Positions 1 to 7,922 of a DNA stretch of 64,000 bases are shown here, one piece after another. The stretch is from the NCBI GenBank assembly GCA_049322355.1, contig JBMORG010000020.1, positions 62,001 to 126,000 on the forward strand. The letters run 5' to 3'. The stretch comes from 0-14-0-80-60-11 sp049322355 (lineage in GTDB: Bacteria > Desulfobacterota > Desulfobaccia > Desulfobaccales > 0-14-0-80-60-11). The notes under the pieces were generated by a model. It saw nothing but the letters and a program-made list of their open reading frames with translations. It was not told where the DNA came from and ran no database searches. Within the stretch, counting starts at the first letter, position 1; the number at the start of each line of letters is the position of its first letter. A program made the translations under genes and the position numbers.

Positions 1-155
1 GCCAGCCGCTGGAAGAAGTGGCTCGGGGCAGGGATTGGAGGGATGAATCCGGGTGAAGGAGCTTGCGCCCCGGAAAGATAATTTCCTTGCATCTGGGGTT
101 AACTTTTTCGAAAATCAGACTCTAAACAATATAAACCAATTTCGCAAGGAACGGT

Positions 156-533
156 ATGATGGTCAAATACGCGGTCCTGATCCTCATCTTACTCGATGTC
201 CTCCTCAATGTCACCGGTCAGCTATCTCTAAAATACGGCATGGGCAAGATCGGCAATTTTTCCCTTTCCCTGTCCACCTTGCCGCCCGTCTTTCTTAAGG
301 CGGCCACCAATCTTCATGTATTGTTCGGACTCCTCTGCTATGGCCTGGGATTTATGGTCTGGCTGATCGTGTTGTCCAAGGCGGAAGTCAGTTATGCCTA
401 CCCGCTGATCAGCCTTGGTTATGTGTTCACCGCTATTCTGGCCCGGGTCTTGTTCGGGGAAGCGGTGGGAGCTACCCGTCTGGCGGGCATCTGCATCACC
501 TGTTTAGGGGTGTTCCTGATAGCGCGGAGTTAA
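156..533 (+). CDS. Small EamA/SMR-type membrane transporter
   Basis: A 125-residue, very hydrophobic protein with four predicted membrane helices, the size of one EamA/SMR half-module. The first helix holds a conserved-looking N-x-x-G-Q-L-S-x-K-Y-G-M pattern, and the third reads S-Y-A-Y-P-L, as in EamA/ArnE-like and small multidrug resistance proteins. Such proteins act as dimers in the inner membrane and move lipid-linked sugars or small cations; the substrate cannot be told here. The start is one of two adjacent ATG codons about 5 bases after AAGGA. The abundance of envelope-glycan genes in the window makes a lipid-carrier flippase role possible, but that is inference. Confidence 0.8.
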   Translation: MMVKYAVLILILLDVLLNVTGQLSLKYGMGKIGNFSLSLSTLPPVFLKAATNLHVLFGLLCYGLGFMVWLIVLSKAEVSYAYPLISLGYVFTAILARVLFGEAVGATRLAGICITCLGVFLIARS

Positions 534-669
534 CAATATCACTTTGGGTTTTGAGTTTTTCGTTTTTGGGCAACAAGGCTATGGGCGGGTGGTGTTGCCT
601 CATGGTTGAGTAGGAAAGCGCCGTCGCCATATTTCAGGTTATCGGGCTGGCTCCGGATAAGGAACACAC

Positions 670-990
670 CTAAGTTTGGCGCAGGCGGTCCAGTAACGAA
701 CCTCCGGAGGGCTCTTTGGGTTTCTCTTCTTCCTGGCGGAGATCATCCTCTGGCGAAACCCAGATGACGTTTTGTTTATTTAATATTAGAACCCTCCCGC
801 TTTTGCCCTCCGCAGTGGCATCGAATACCACGATAAAGGGGTCGTCAATCTTGGTGAAAAGGTCGCTGACCCTGCCGATTTCCATATCACTGCGATGCAG
901 ATTGATCTTGCCCTGGACTAGAGAGCCGTCAACCAGCTTGATGGTAACCTTGCGGGCATTAATTTTTTTAGTGATGATGGAAACCGACAT
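670..990 (-). CDS. Small conserved-type protein of unknown function
   Basis: A 106-residue protein I do not recognise with certainty. Its first 80 residues alternate beta-strand-like segments (S-I-I-T-K-K, V-T-I-K-L-V-D-G, V-Q-G-K-I-N-L), which suggests a small beta-barrel. The last 25 residues are charged and Pro/Glu-rich and probably disordered. No signal peptide or membrane helix. It lies 134-146 bases downstream of the deaminase gene on the same strand and may be cotranscribed. I prefer the ATG at 990 because a G-rich Shine-Dalgarno-like run precedes it; an in-frame ATG at 1002 is the alternative. Confidence 0.6.
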   Translation of the reverse strand: MSVSIITKKINARKVTIKLVDGSLVQGKINLHRSDMEIGRVSDLFTKIDDPFIVVFDATAEGKSGRVLILNKQNVIWVSPEDDLRQEEEKPKEPSGGSLLDRLRQT

Positions 991-1136
991 CTTTTCCCCC
1001 ATTGCGGTAATGGTTACTTATCCCAACCTTTCAATATGCTATCGGCAAGATATGGTCTTTACTCAAGATCACAAGAAAATCTCAAGCGAGTCGGAAGATT
1101 GACCATACCAGCCTGAAGTACATACAGAAGACTACC

Positions 1137-2495
1137 CTATCCCAGACGGGACGCCAGGTTGCCCACCTTCTTGGCCATTAGCCCGGCGGCCAATTCCCGG
1201 GCCCGGGTCAGGGTTTCTTCCAGGTCAAAGGAGAGCAGACGCCGGTCTTGAACCACGATGCGGCCATGTACCAACACCGTCTGAACATCCGCACCGGTGG
1301 CAGCATATACCAGTTGGGAATAAGGATCATAAATGGGGGTTAGATGGGGCTGATCCAGATCCACCACGACGATATCCCCCTTCAAGCCCGGAACCAGGGC
1401 TCCCACCTCCTTCTCCAGACCCAAGACCCGGGCGCCGTTTGAGGTAGCCATCTCCAACGCAGTGATGGCGGGCAGCACAGTGGGGTCCATACAATGTACC
1501 TTTTGGAGCTTGGCCGCGGTATCCATTTCCTGGAAGAGATCCAGATTGTTGTTGGAGGCGCAGCCGTCCGTTCCCAAGCCCACTGGTATACCCCGCTTAA
1601 GCAGGTCAGCCACCGGAGCGATCCCGGATGCCAGCTTCATGTTGGACTCGGGGCAGTGGGCCACCCCGGCCCCGCTGGCCGCCAGGAGCATACGGTCGGC
1701 CACATCCAACGCCACCGCATGGTCCGCCAGAAGCCGCCGATTAAGGAGTCCCAGGCGGTAGAGGTGCCCCACCGGCGTCGCCCCATAGCGCCCCCGACAG
1801 TCTTTTACTTCCTGGGGAGTTTCGGCCAGATGCATAATGAGGCGGGTATCATACTTTTCCGCCAATTCCCCACATTGCATCAATAAATCCGGAGAACAGG
1901 TATAAACGGCATGGGGCTGAATGGCCACCCGGATCAAAGGATGGTCCCGAAAGGCGCGGCAGAGTTCTTCGCTGAATTTCAGACCCGCGGCGGGCGGCCC
2001 GTAATTGGGAGAGGGGAAGTCGTAGAGCACTTCCCCCACCACCGCCCGGATGCCGGTTTCGGCCGCGGCCTTCGCCACGTCCCCGGCAAAGAGATACATA
2101 TCGGTGAAGGTAGTGGTCCCGGAGAGCAGCATTTCGGCCACCGCCAGTTTCGTGCCCCAATAGACAAAATCGCCGTTGACCCGGCTCTCCGCTGGAAAAA
2201 TATAGTTATTGAGCCATTCGTTCAGGGGCAGGTCGTCGGCCAGGCCCCGGAACAGAGCCATGGCGGCATGGGTGTGGGCATTGATAAGGCCCGGAAGAAT
2301 CAGCCCCTTAGGATAATCGAGAACTTGGGCAGGGGCGTAGCGGTTTTTAAGTTCTGCCAGGGGACCCACGGCCACGATTTCATCTCCCTTAAGGGCCACC
2401 GCTCCCGGGGAGAACACCTCGTGCTGCGGATTCATGGTCAACACCCAAGCGCCCTGGATAAGCAAGGAAATGGGGTCTTTTCCCCCGTTGGACAT
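1137..2495 (-). CDS. mtaD: 5-methylthioadenosine/S-adenosylhomocysteine deaminase family amidohydrolase
   Basis: A 452-residue metal-dependent amidohydrolase of the MtaD/TrzA/SsnA group, cytosolic. Visible metal-ligand motifs are H-T-H near residue 74-76 (N-A-H-T-H-A-A-M), the H of M-H-L-A-E-T, the H of H-A-V-A-L-D and the D of G-T-D-G-C-A-S-N-N-N. H-C-P-E-S-N-M-K-L precedes the last. Known members deaminate methylthioadenosine, S-adenosylhomocysteine or adenosine as part of nucleoside salvage. Length and motif order match full-length members. It starts 17 bases after the lytic transglycosylase stop, so the two are probably one transcript. The exact substrate is not decidable from sequence; a chlorohydrolase/guanine-deaminase-like activity is the main alternative. 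Confidence 0.85.
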   Translation of the reverse strand: MSNGGKDPISLLIQGAWVLTMNPQHEVFSPGAVALKGDEIVAVGPLAELKNRYAPAQVLDYPKGLILPGLINAHTHAAMALFRGLADDLPLNEWLNNYIFPAESRVNGDFVYWGTKLAVAEMLLSGTTTFTDMYLFAGDVAKAAAETGIRAVVGEVLYDFPSPNYGPPAAGLKFSEELCRAFRDHPLIRVAIQPHAVYTCSPDLLMQCGELAEKYDTRLIMHLAETPQEVKDCRGRYGATPVGHLYRLGLLNRRLLADHAVALDVADRMLLAASGAGVAHCPESNMKLASGIAPVADLLKRGIPVGLGTDGCASNNNLDLFQEMDTAAKLQKVHCMDPTVLPAITALEMATSNGARVLGLEKEVGALVPGLKGDIVVVDLDQPHLTPIYDPYSQLVYAATGADVQTVLVHGRIVVQDRRLLSFDLEETLTRARELAAGLMAKKVGNLASRLG

Positions 2496-2512
2496 CCTCT
2501 ACCCCCGTAACC

Positions 2513-3496
2513 TCATTTTTTGGCCCCGGCGCCGCTGGTCCCCGGTGCCGCCGCCTCGGCTTGGCGTATAGCCGCCTCAAAGCGGGGGGCCGATCCCTTG
2601 GGTATTTTCACTCGAAAAGTCCCGGCACAGAGAGTATCCCCCTTGATCCAGGGATTAAGGGTCTTGAAGGCCTTGTAATAGGTGCCGCCGGCCTCCGCCA
2701 GTTTTCTGACGGGCACTTCTTTAGCCAGGGTCAGGCGCACTTCGTCATAATCCTGGGGGGAATATAGCTGATCCCCAGGGATATCATAGCCGTAGCGCCC
2801 CGGGTCCTCCAGGATGATTTTGGCCGCCAAAACCCGGAAGACATAACGCTCGGTCTCCTCCGGCAGGCTCAGGCGGTAATAGTCATTAACCCCCTGGGCG
2901 GCTATGGCTTTCTGCACCCGCCCTTCCCCGGCATTGTAGGCTGCCAGGGCCAGCGGCCAGCTGCGAAACAATTGGTGCAGCCGGTCCAGATAGGTCAGGG
3001 CCGCATCCGTGGCGGCGCCAAACTCCAGGCGTTCATCCACGGATTTATCGCAGCGCAGTTGGAAATGCTGGGCCGTGGGGGCCATGAATTGCCAGGGTCC
3101 CAAGGCTCCCGCGGAGGACCTGGCCGTAGTGCGCAGGTCGCTTTCCACCAGAACCACGTATTTCAGGTCCAGGGGCAGACGCCGGGTCCGGAGTTTGCGC
3201 TCGATCTCCGGAAAGTAGCGGGCGGCCCGCTTCAGCCACATGGTGGTTTGGGCGCGGCTCCAGACCTCGATGATGAACTCCCGGTCCAGGGCTTCCCTAA
3301 CCTCAGGGTCTTCCAGGGGCACCGGCTCCCCGCAGAGATACATCTGGGACGGCGGCGCATAGTAGGGAAAGCGCAGCGCCTCGGAGGCTGCGACCTGGGG
3401 GGGCGTTCCCACGGGCAGGCCCGGACCGGCCCCCACCGCGCCGGGGAGAAGCCACAAACCGGCCAACACAAATATGGCAATGAGGATCATAAACAT
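2513..3496 (-). CDS. Exported lytic transglycosylase (MltD-like, SLT domain)
   Basis: A 327-residue exported murein-cleaving enzyme. The N-terminus is a hydrophobic signal sequence (residues 1-24) followed by a Pro/Gly linker. The SLT domain carries the catalytic Glu near residue 118 in V-E-S-D-L, followed by S-S-A-G-A-L-G-P-W-Q-F-M-x-x-T and A-A-Y-N-A-G-E-G-R-V, the signature blocks of family 1 (MltD-type) transglycosylases. The LysM repeats usual in MltD are absent; the C-terminal part resembles the short LNP-containing region that precedes them. It acts on peptidoglycan in the periplasm. The ATG at 3496 follows AGGA; the adjacent TTG at 3499 is less likely. Confidence 0.88.
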   Translation of the reverse strand: MFMILIAIFVLAGLWLLPGAVGAGPGLPVGTPPQVAASEALRFPYYAPPSQMYLCGEPVPLEDPEVREALDREFIIEVWSRAQTTMWLKRAARYFPEIERKLRTRRLPLDLKYVVLVESDLRTTARSSAGALGPWQFMAPTAQHFQLRCDKSVDERLEFGAATDAALTYLDRLHQLFRSWPLALAAYNAGEGRVQKAIAAQGVNDYYRLSLPEETERYVFRVLAAKIILEDPGRYGYDIPGDQLYSPQDYDEVRLTLAKEVPVRKLAEAGGTYYKAFKTLNPWIKGDTLCAGTFRVKIPKGSAPRFEAAIRQAEAAAPGTSGAGAKK

Positions 3497-4149
3497 CAAT
3501 CCTGATTTCCAGGAATTTATCTATCGTATGCATTTATCCCACCGGAACCAGTATGTCAACAAGTTAAGGGTCGGATAGGTATGAGGCTGGAGTACTTAAC
3601 GAATCTCAGCAATTAGGGGTTAATCCGGAAATTCCAAAGGGTACAGCACTCTGGCCTGCGACAACATAACCGCGTGGGAAAAAATGGTTGATTCCTTTGA
3701 GATTCTCTTTTATTATCATTATAACTTGCGCAAGGAGGTGATTCTGGTGTATCGGTCGCTCTTTTTTACACCTCTGAAATCCTGAAGCAGCGGCGTCCGT
3801 AGAGCCTTGGTAAGGCTCTGGATTCGGAGGCCGGACAAGGGCCGGACTGATCGCTGGGAACCTTCTTTTGCCTGCCACCTTTGATCAATCTCCCTTGAAT
3901 TAATCCCGCAGGTCCATCTCTCAGGTTTCGGCCGCCAAACCCAAAGCCGCTGGCTTCTCAGTGGATGGCGCCAGAGCGCCTTTGCCCTGCCCTGATGCCA
4001 GCAACAGCCATATCTGACCATAAGGTTAGGTTCAGGCCGCCTCCAGAGTTTACTTTTGGCTCAGCCGTAAATTATGAGAAGGCTGGTGGGGCGGGCCTCC
4101 GTCCCCGACGTGTAGCCGTGTAGGGTGAGCACTGTGCATCTTTCATCCT
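3497..4149. other. Long gap with inverted and tandem repeats
   Basis: About 650 bases between the divergent transglycosylase and MauE-like genes. The short ORFs here show no protein-like composition. It holds a perfect 8-bp inverted repeat with 3-base loop at 3801-3819 (AGAGCCTT/AAGGCTCT) and a tandem 8-mer GGCCGGAC at 3829-3836 and 3840-3847. It may carry promoters for both flanking units or a small RNA; nothing more can be supported. Confidence 0.4.
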
Positions 4150-4178
4150 GCACAGGCGAGACGCCTGTGCCACCAATG
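4150..4178 (+). repeat. GCACAGGCG-AGA-CGCCTGTGC palindromic repeat, copy 1
   Basis: A perfect 9-bp inverted repeat with an AGA loop (4150-4170) followed by CACCAATG. The same 21 bases plus CACCAATG recur at 17236-17264, and a degenerate form occurs at 31236-31260. Here the ATG that ends the repeat (4176-4178) is itself a plausible start codon for the downstream gene. Confidence 0.85.
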
Positions 4179-4778
4179 CCAGGGAAATTTTCGAAACCGG
4201 TGATTTTATTGAAATCCCCAGCTAAGCCCAAGCCCTGCAAGACAGAGACGCTGGCCGTGAAGAGCGGGCAAATATCGCCGCCTCCGGCTATCGCCTGGGA
4301 TGATTGCCTGACTTGGCTTTATCATTTCCTGAGACTGGCTCTGGCCGGGATCTTCATCTTTGCCGGGGTGATAAAACTTTTCGACCCCAAGGCTTTTGCC
4401 CGCGCCATCGCCCAGTATGACCTGGTGCCCGAGGGCTTGCTGCCCCTGGTGGCCATCGGTCTGCCTGCTCTGGAAGTTCTGGCGGGCTTGGGGCTGATGC
4501 TGGAAATTCGGGGCAGCTTGACCATCATCACGGCGCTGCTCTTTGTATTCCTGGTAATTTTGGGATATGCGGTCTGGCAGAACCTGGACATCGACTGCGG
4601 TTGTTTCACCGCGGACGAACTGGACGCCCAACACAACGTCAGGACCGCGCTCTGGCGCGACCTGATAATGATCGGGGCAACTCTTTTCCTGTACTGGCGC
4701 CGGCGGAGTAGACCTATCCAAAGCCTCTGGATCAGAAAACTAACCATACGATTGAAAGGAGCAGAAAAAAATGTTTAA
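4176..4778 (+). CDS. MauE/DoxX-family redox-associated membrane protein
   Basis: A 200-residue protein with four predicted membrane helices in its C-terminal 150 residues. The pattern G-x-x-K-L-x-D-P-x-x-F-A-x-A-I-x-x-Y, then P-x-L-E-V-L-x-G-L-G-L and a D-C-G-C-F motif before the last helix, is that of the MauE/DoxX family. MauE is needed for disulfide formation in methylamine dehydrogenase; relatives serve periplasmic thiol chemistry. The reading frame is open back to a GTG at 4125, but that extension is encoded by a dispersed palindromic repeat, so I place the start at ATG 4176. A start further in is possible. The stop overlaps the rhodanese start by 8 bases, indicating coupling. Confidence 0.78.
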   Translation: MPGKFSKPVILLKSPAKPKPCKTETLAVKSGQISPPPAIAWDDCLTWLYHFLRLALAGIFIFAGVIKLFDPKAFARAIAQYDLVPEGLLPLVAIGLPALEVLAGLGLMLEIRGSLTIITALLFVFLVILGYAVWQNLDIDCGCFTADELDAQHNVRTALWRDLIMIGATLFLYWRRRSRPIQSLWIRKLTIRLKGAEKNV

Positions 4779-5283
4779 AAAGCACGTTTACCTTGTAAGT
4801 GGGCTAATTCTCATCGTAACCTTTAATTTGGTTGGCTGCGACAAGTCCTGGTCCGGCAAAGAGATTGAGACGGAGAAAACCGCGGTGACCCTAACCCGGG
4901 AAGTTGAGCGGGGCGGCTACAAGCTGGTGACTACCTCAGAATTAAAGGCCTGGATCGACGAGAAGAAACCTATGATGATCATCGATACCATGCCCCTGGA
5001 AGACAGTTATAAAAAGCAACACGTCCCCGGCGCGGTGCAGTATGAGTTTCCTATCCCAGAAGTCAAGGAGAAGGATGACGCCGCTAAGGATAAATTTGAG
5101 AAGTTCCTGGGACCCGACAAGGATAAAACCCTGGTGTTCTATTGCGGGTTTGTCAAATGCACCCGCAGCCACAACGGCGCCATGTGGGCGATGAAGCTGG
5201 GTTATAAGAACGTCTATCGCTATCCCGGCGGCATCAAGGCCTGGGCAGAGGCCGATTATCCAATTGCCAAAGGGGAGAAATAA
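4771..5283 (+). CDS. Rhodanese-domain lipoprotein
   Basis: A 170-residue lipoprotein. The signal peptide ends in a lipobox L-V-G-C with the lipidated Cys at 23. The rest is a single rhodanese domain: the I-D-T-M-P segment near 71, then the active-site strand V-F-Y-C with candidate catalytic Cys125 followed by G-F-V-K-C-T-R-S, and the C-terminal G-Y-K-N-V-Y-R-Y-P-G-G-I-K-A-W that is typical of the fold. A second Cys (130) lies inside the active-site loop, which is unusual and would allow a disulfide. It probably handles sulfane sulfur or thiols in the periplasm together with the overlapping MauE-like protein. The ATG at 4771 lies inside the end of the previous gene. Confidence 0.88.
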   Translation: MFKKHVYLVSGLILIVTFNLVGCDKSWSGKEIETEKTAVTLTREVERGGYKLVTTSELKAWIDEKKPMMIIDTMPLEDSYKKQHVPGAVQYEFPIPEVKEKDDAAKDKFEKFLGPDKDKTLVFYCGFVKCTRSHNGAMWAMKLGYKNVYRYPGGIKAWAEADYPIAKGEK

Positions 5284-5298
5284 TACAGGTTTTAGGTT

Positions 5299-5328
5299 CT
5301 GGGGTTCCGATATTTTCCCGGAACCCAG
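5299..5328 (+). terminator. Hairpin between rhodanese gene and yedF
   Basis: CTGGGGTTCCG pairs with CGGAACCCAG (one bulged G) around a 9-base loop, 15 bases after the rhodanese stop codon. There is no clean T-run, so it may be a weak or Rho-assisted terminator, or a processing/stability hairpin. Confidence 0.4.
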
Positions 5329-5378
5329 GGCCTTGCTTTCACTGCAAGGATTGATTAATAAGTCTAAAGAGGTTAACC

Positions 5379-5981
5379 ATGTCCAAAAAACAACTGGATT
5401 GCCGTGGTCTGGCCTGTCCCAACCCGGTGCTTAAAACCAAGGAAATCATCGATCAGGGGGACGTGCAGCAGCTTACCGTGCTGGTGGACAATCTGGCCGC
5501 CCAGGAAAACGTCAGCCGGTTTCTTCAGCGGGCCGGCTTTCAGGTCAACGTAGAAGGCCAGGGCGACACTTTCAAGGTTACCGGCAACCGTGGGGATACC
5601 GGCGTCTGCCAGGTTTTTGTGGAAAAGCCGGAGGGGGCTCCAGGGAAAACTCTGGTCCTTCTGGGCTGCAATACCCTGGGGCACGGCGACGACTTCCTGG
5701 GGAGCCGGCTTATTGCCAGTTTCATTGCCACCCTGAAAGAAATGGGACCGGAGTTGTGGTGTGTGGTCATGCTGAATAACGGGGTCAAGCTGGCGGTAGC
5801 CGGCTCAGAGGTCCTGGCCGGACTCCGGGACCTGGAGCAGTCAGGGGTCAGACTCCTGGTGTGCGGCACCTGCCTCAACCATTTTCAGCTACTGGAAGCC
5901 AAGCAGGTGGGGGAAACCACCAACATGCTGGACATCGTCACCGCCATGCAGTTGGCCGACAAGGTCATAACCCTGACCTGA
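5379..5981 (+). CDS. yedF: YedF-type sulfurtransferase-like selenium metabolism protein
   Basis: A 200-residue two-domain protein. Residues 1-75 form a TusA/SirA-like domain with L-D-C-R-G-L-A-C-P-N-P (Cys8, Cys13 of the CPxP motif). Residues about 95-200 form a DsrE-like domain with G-C-N-T-L-G-H-G-D-D-F-L-G and a C-G-T-C pair near the end. This architecture and length match the family annotated as selenium-metabolism YedF, often found near selD or cysteine desulfurases. It probably carries persulfide or selenide groups in the cytosol. The hairpin upstream suggests partly independent expression from the rhodanese gene, yet all three thiol/sulfur genes lie in one run. Confidence 0.88.
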   Translation: MSKKQLDCRGLACPNPVLKTKEIIDQGDVQQLTVLVDNLAAQENVSRFLQRAGFQVNVEGQGDTFKVTGNRGDTGVCQVFVEKPEGAPGKTLVLLGCNTLGHGDDFLGSRLIASFIATLKEMGPELWCVVMLNNGVKLAVAGSEVLAGLRDLEQSGVRLLVCGTCLNHFQLLEAKQVGETTNMLDIVTAMQLADKVITLT

Positions 5982-6108
5982 GACTTTATAATAAGCATCA
6001 CATCCTCTAAGGCGGGAGACACGTGGCTGCCGGGATTTTATTGGAAAAATCGCTCGGATAGGGTATATAGTGGGAAATAAAAGCATTATTCCACGCGGCC
6101 TTATCCTT

Positions 6109-7899
6109 ATGATAAACACTGCCGACCTACGGCTTTATTTTCGCCTCCTCAAGTACCTCAAACCCCACAAGTGGCGCATGATTGCAGCCATCGTGGCCAT
6201 GCTGGGGGTCTCCGGGCTTACCGCGCTCCTGGCTTACATGGTGAAGCCCGTTTTGGACGACATCTTTTTCGCCAAGCAGGAGAGCATGCTCTATTGGCTC
6301 TCCCTGCTGATTGTGGTCCTTTATCTGGCCAAAGGTTTTTTTACTTACACCCACAACTTCCAGATGAGCTACATCGGCAACGCCACCGTCACCCGCCTTC
6401 GGGACGAGCTCTTTGCCTCTCTCCAACGTCAGCCCCTGTCTTTTTTTGACGGCGAGGCCACCGGCGTGCTCATGAGCCGCCTCACCTATGACGTCAATCT
6501 CCTCCAGGACGCGGTGACCCGGGTGGTCAAAAGCTTTTTTAACGATATCTTCACCATCATCGGCCTTACCGCGGTAATTTTCTACCGGGAATGGCGCTTG
6601 GCCATCCTGGCCATGGTGGTCTTTCCCCTGGCGGTTCTGATCATTGTCAACCTGGGCAAACGCACCCGGCGCATCTCCCACAAAACCCAGGTGGCCAACG
6701 CTCATCTATATTCAATCCTCCAGGAATCCCTCATCGGACAGCGCATCGTCAAGGCTTTTAGCCGGGAAGCTTACGAGGAGCAGCGCTTCTCCACGGCCAA
6801 CTGGAACTACTTTAATATCCGCATGAAGCTCAATGCCACCCGGGAACTCGCCCCGCCGGTCATGGAATTTCTTGGTTCCCTGGGCATGGCCGGCATTATT
6901 CTGTACGGCGGCTACGCCGTTATTCAAGGCACCTCCACCCCTGGGACCTTTTTCTCCTTTCTGGCCGCGCTCCTGATGCTCTACCAACCCATCAAGAGCC
7001 TGAGTTCCGTGCAAAACATCGTGCAGGAAGGCCTGGCTGCGGCCGTGCGGGTCTTTGGCCTCATGGACCGGGAGCCGGAGATCAAAGACACCCTTAAGGC
7101 CGTAAATCTGCCGCCCCTGGCCCAGGAGATCAACTACGTAGGAGTCAGTTTTGCCTACGACGGGCGCCAGAATATCCTACATCATATCGACTTCAGCGTG
7201 CGCCGGGGCGAAGTGGTGGCCCTGGTAGGGCCCTCCGGGGCCGGCAAATCCACCCTCCTCAATCTCCTGCCCCGGTTCTACGACGTTACCTCCGGCGCCA
7301 TCCGCATCGACGGTCATGATATTAGGGAGGTCACCCTGGCCTCGCTCCGGGGCCAGATCGGGGTGGTTACCCAGCAGACCATCCTGTTCAACGACTCCGT
7401 GCGCCACAATGTGGCCTATGGCCGCCTTAGCGCCACCGAAGGCGAAATCATCAACGCCCTCAAGGCTGCCCACGCTTATGACTTTGTCATGGCCCTGCCC
7501 CAGGGGATGGACACCCTCATCGGCGAGCAGGGGGTGCGCCTCTCCGGCGGCGAGCGCCAGCGTTTGGCCATTGCCCGGGCGCTATTGAAAGATCCGCCCA
7601 TCCTCATTTTGGATGAAGCCACCTCTTCCTTGGACTCGGAATCCGAGCGGGAAGTGCAACAGGCCCTGGACCGACTGATCGTGGGCCGCACTACCCTGGT
7701 TATCGCCCACCGCCTTTCCACCGTCAGGAATGCTGACCGCATCATCGCCCTGGAAGACGGGCGCATCATGGAAATCGGCACCCATGCCGAGCTTTTGGCC
7801 GCGGACGGCCTCTACCGCCGCCTCTACGAAATGCAGTTCGCCAGGGAGGAAGAGGACTCTGCCGCCGCTGCCATCCCGGCCCGTGGGGCAGCGCAGTGA
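6109..7899 (+). CDS. msbA: Lipid A export ABC transporter MsbA
   Basis: A 596-residue fused permease-ATPase. Residues 1-310 carry six predicted membrane helices of the ABC exporter type. The ATPase has Walker A G-P-S-G-A-G-K-S-T, signature L-S-G-G-E-R-Q-R, Walker B I-L-I-L-D-E-A-T-S-S and the switch His in V-I-A-H-R-L-S. MsbA flips core-lipid A across the inner membrane; the gene is directly followed by lpxK as in many Gram-negative bacteria, which supports this over a generic multidrug exporter. I choose ATG 6109 because it gives the usual N-terminus ending in Y-L-K-P; an in-frame GTG at 6070 would add 13 residues. Confidence 0.9.
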   Translation: MINTADLRLYFRLLKYLKPHKWRMIAAIVAMLGVSGLTALLAYMVKPVLDDIFFAKQESMLYWLSLLIVVLYLAKGFFTYTHNFQMSYIGNATVTRLRDELFASLQRQPLSFFDGEATGVLMSRLTYDVNLLQDAVTRVVKSFFNDIFTIIGLTAVIFYREWRLAILAMVVFPLAVLIIVNLGKRTRRISHKTQVANAHLYSILQESLIGQRIVKAFSREAYEEQRFSTANWNYFNIRMKLNATRELAPPVMEFLGSLGMAGIILYGGYAVIQGTSTPGTFFSFLAALLMLYQPIKSLSSVQNIVQEGLAAAVRVFGLMDREPEIKDTLKAVNLPPLAQEINYVGVSFAYDGRQNILHHIDFSVRRGEVVALVGPSGAGKSTLLNLLPRFYDVTSGAIRIDGHDIREVTLASLRGQIGVVTQQTILFNDSVRHNVAYGRLSATEGEIINALKAAHAYDFVMALPQGMDTLIGEQGVRLSGGERQRLAIARALLKDPPILILDEATSSLDSESEREVQQALDRLIVGRTTLVIAHRLSTVRNADRIIALEDGRIMEIGTHAELLAADGLYRRLYEMQFAREEEDSAAAAIPARGAAQ

Positions 7900-7922
7900 G
7901 CAAGTTGAAATCGAAATAAAAT

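Noticed and set aside
3..56. Possible 3' end of an upstream gene at the left edge
   Set aside because: The frame is open from the edge and ends in a stop at 54-56, but fewer than 20 residues are visible and no family can be recognised.
3719..4021. 100-residue minus-strand open frame in the 3.5-4.1 kb gap
   Set aside because: Low-complexity Arg/Trp-rich translation, no SD and no protein-like pattern.
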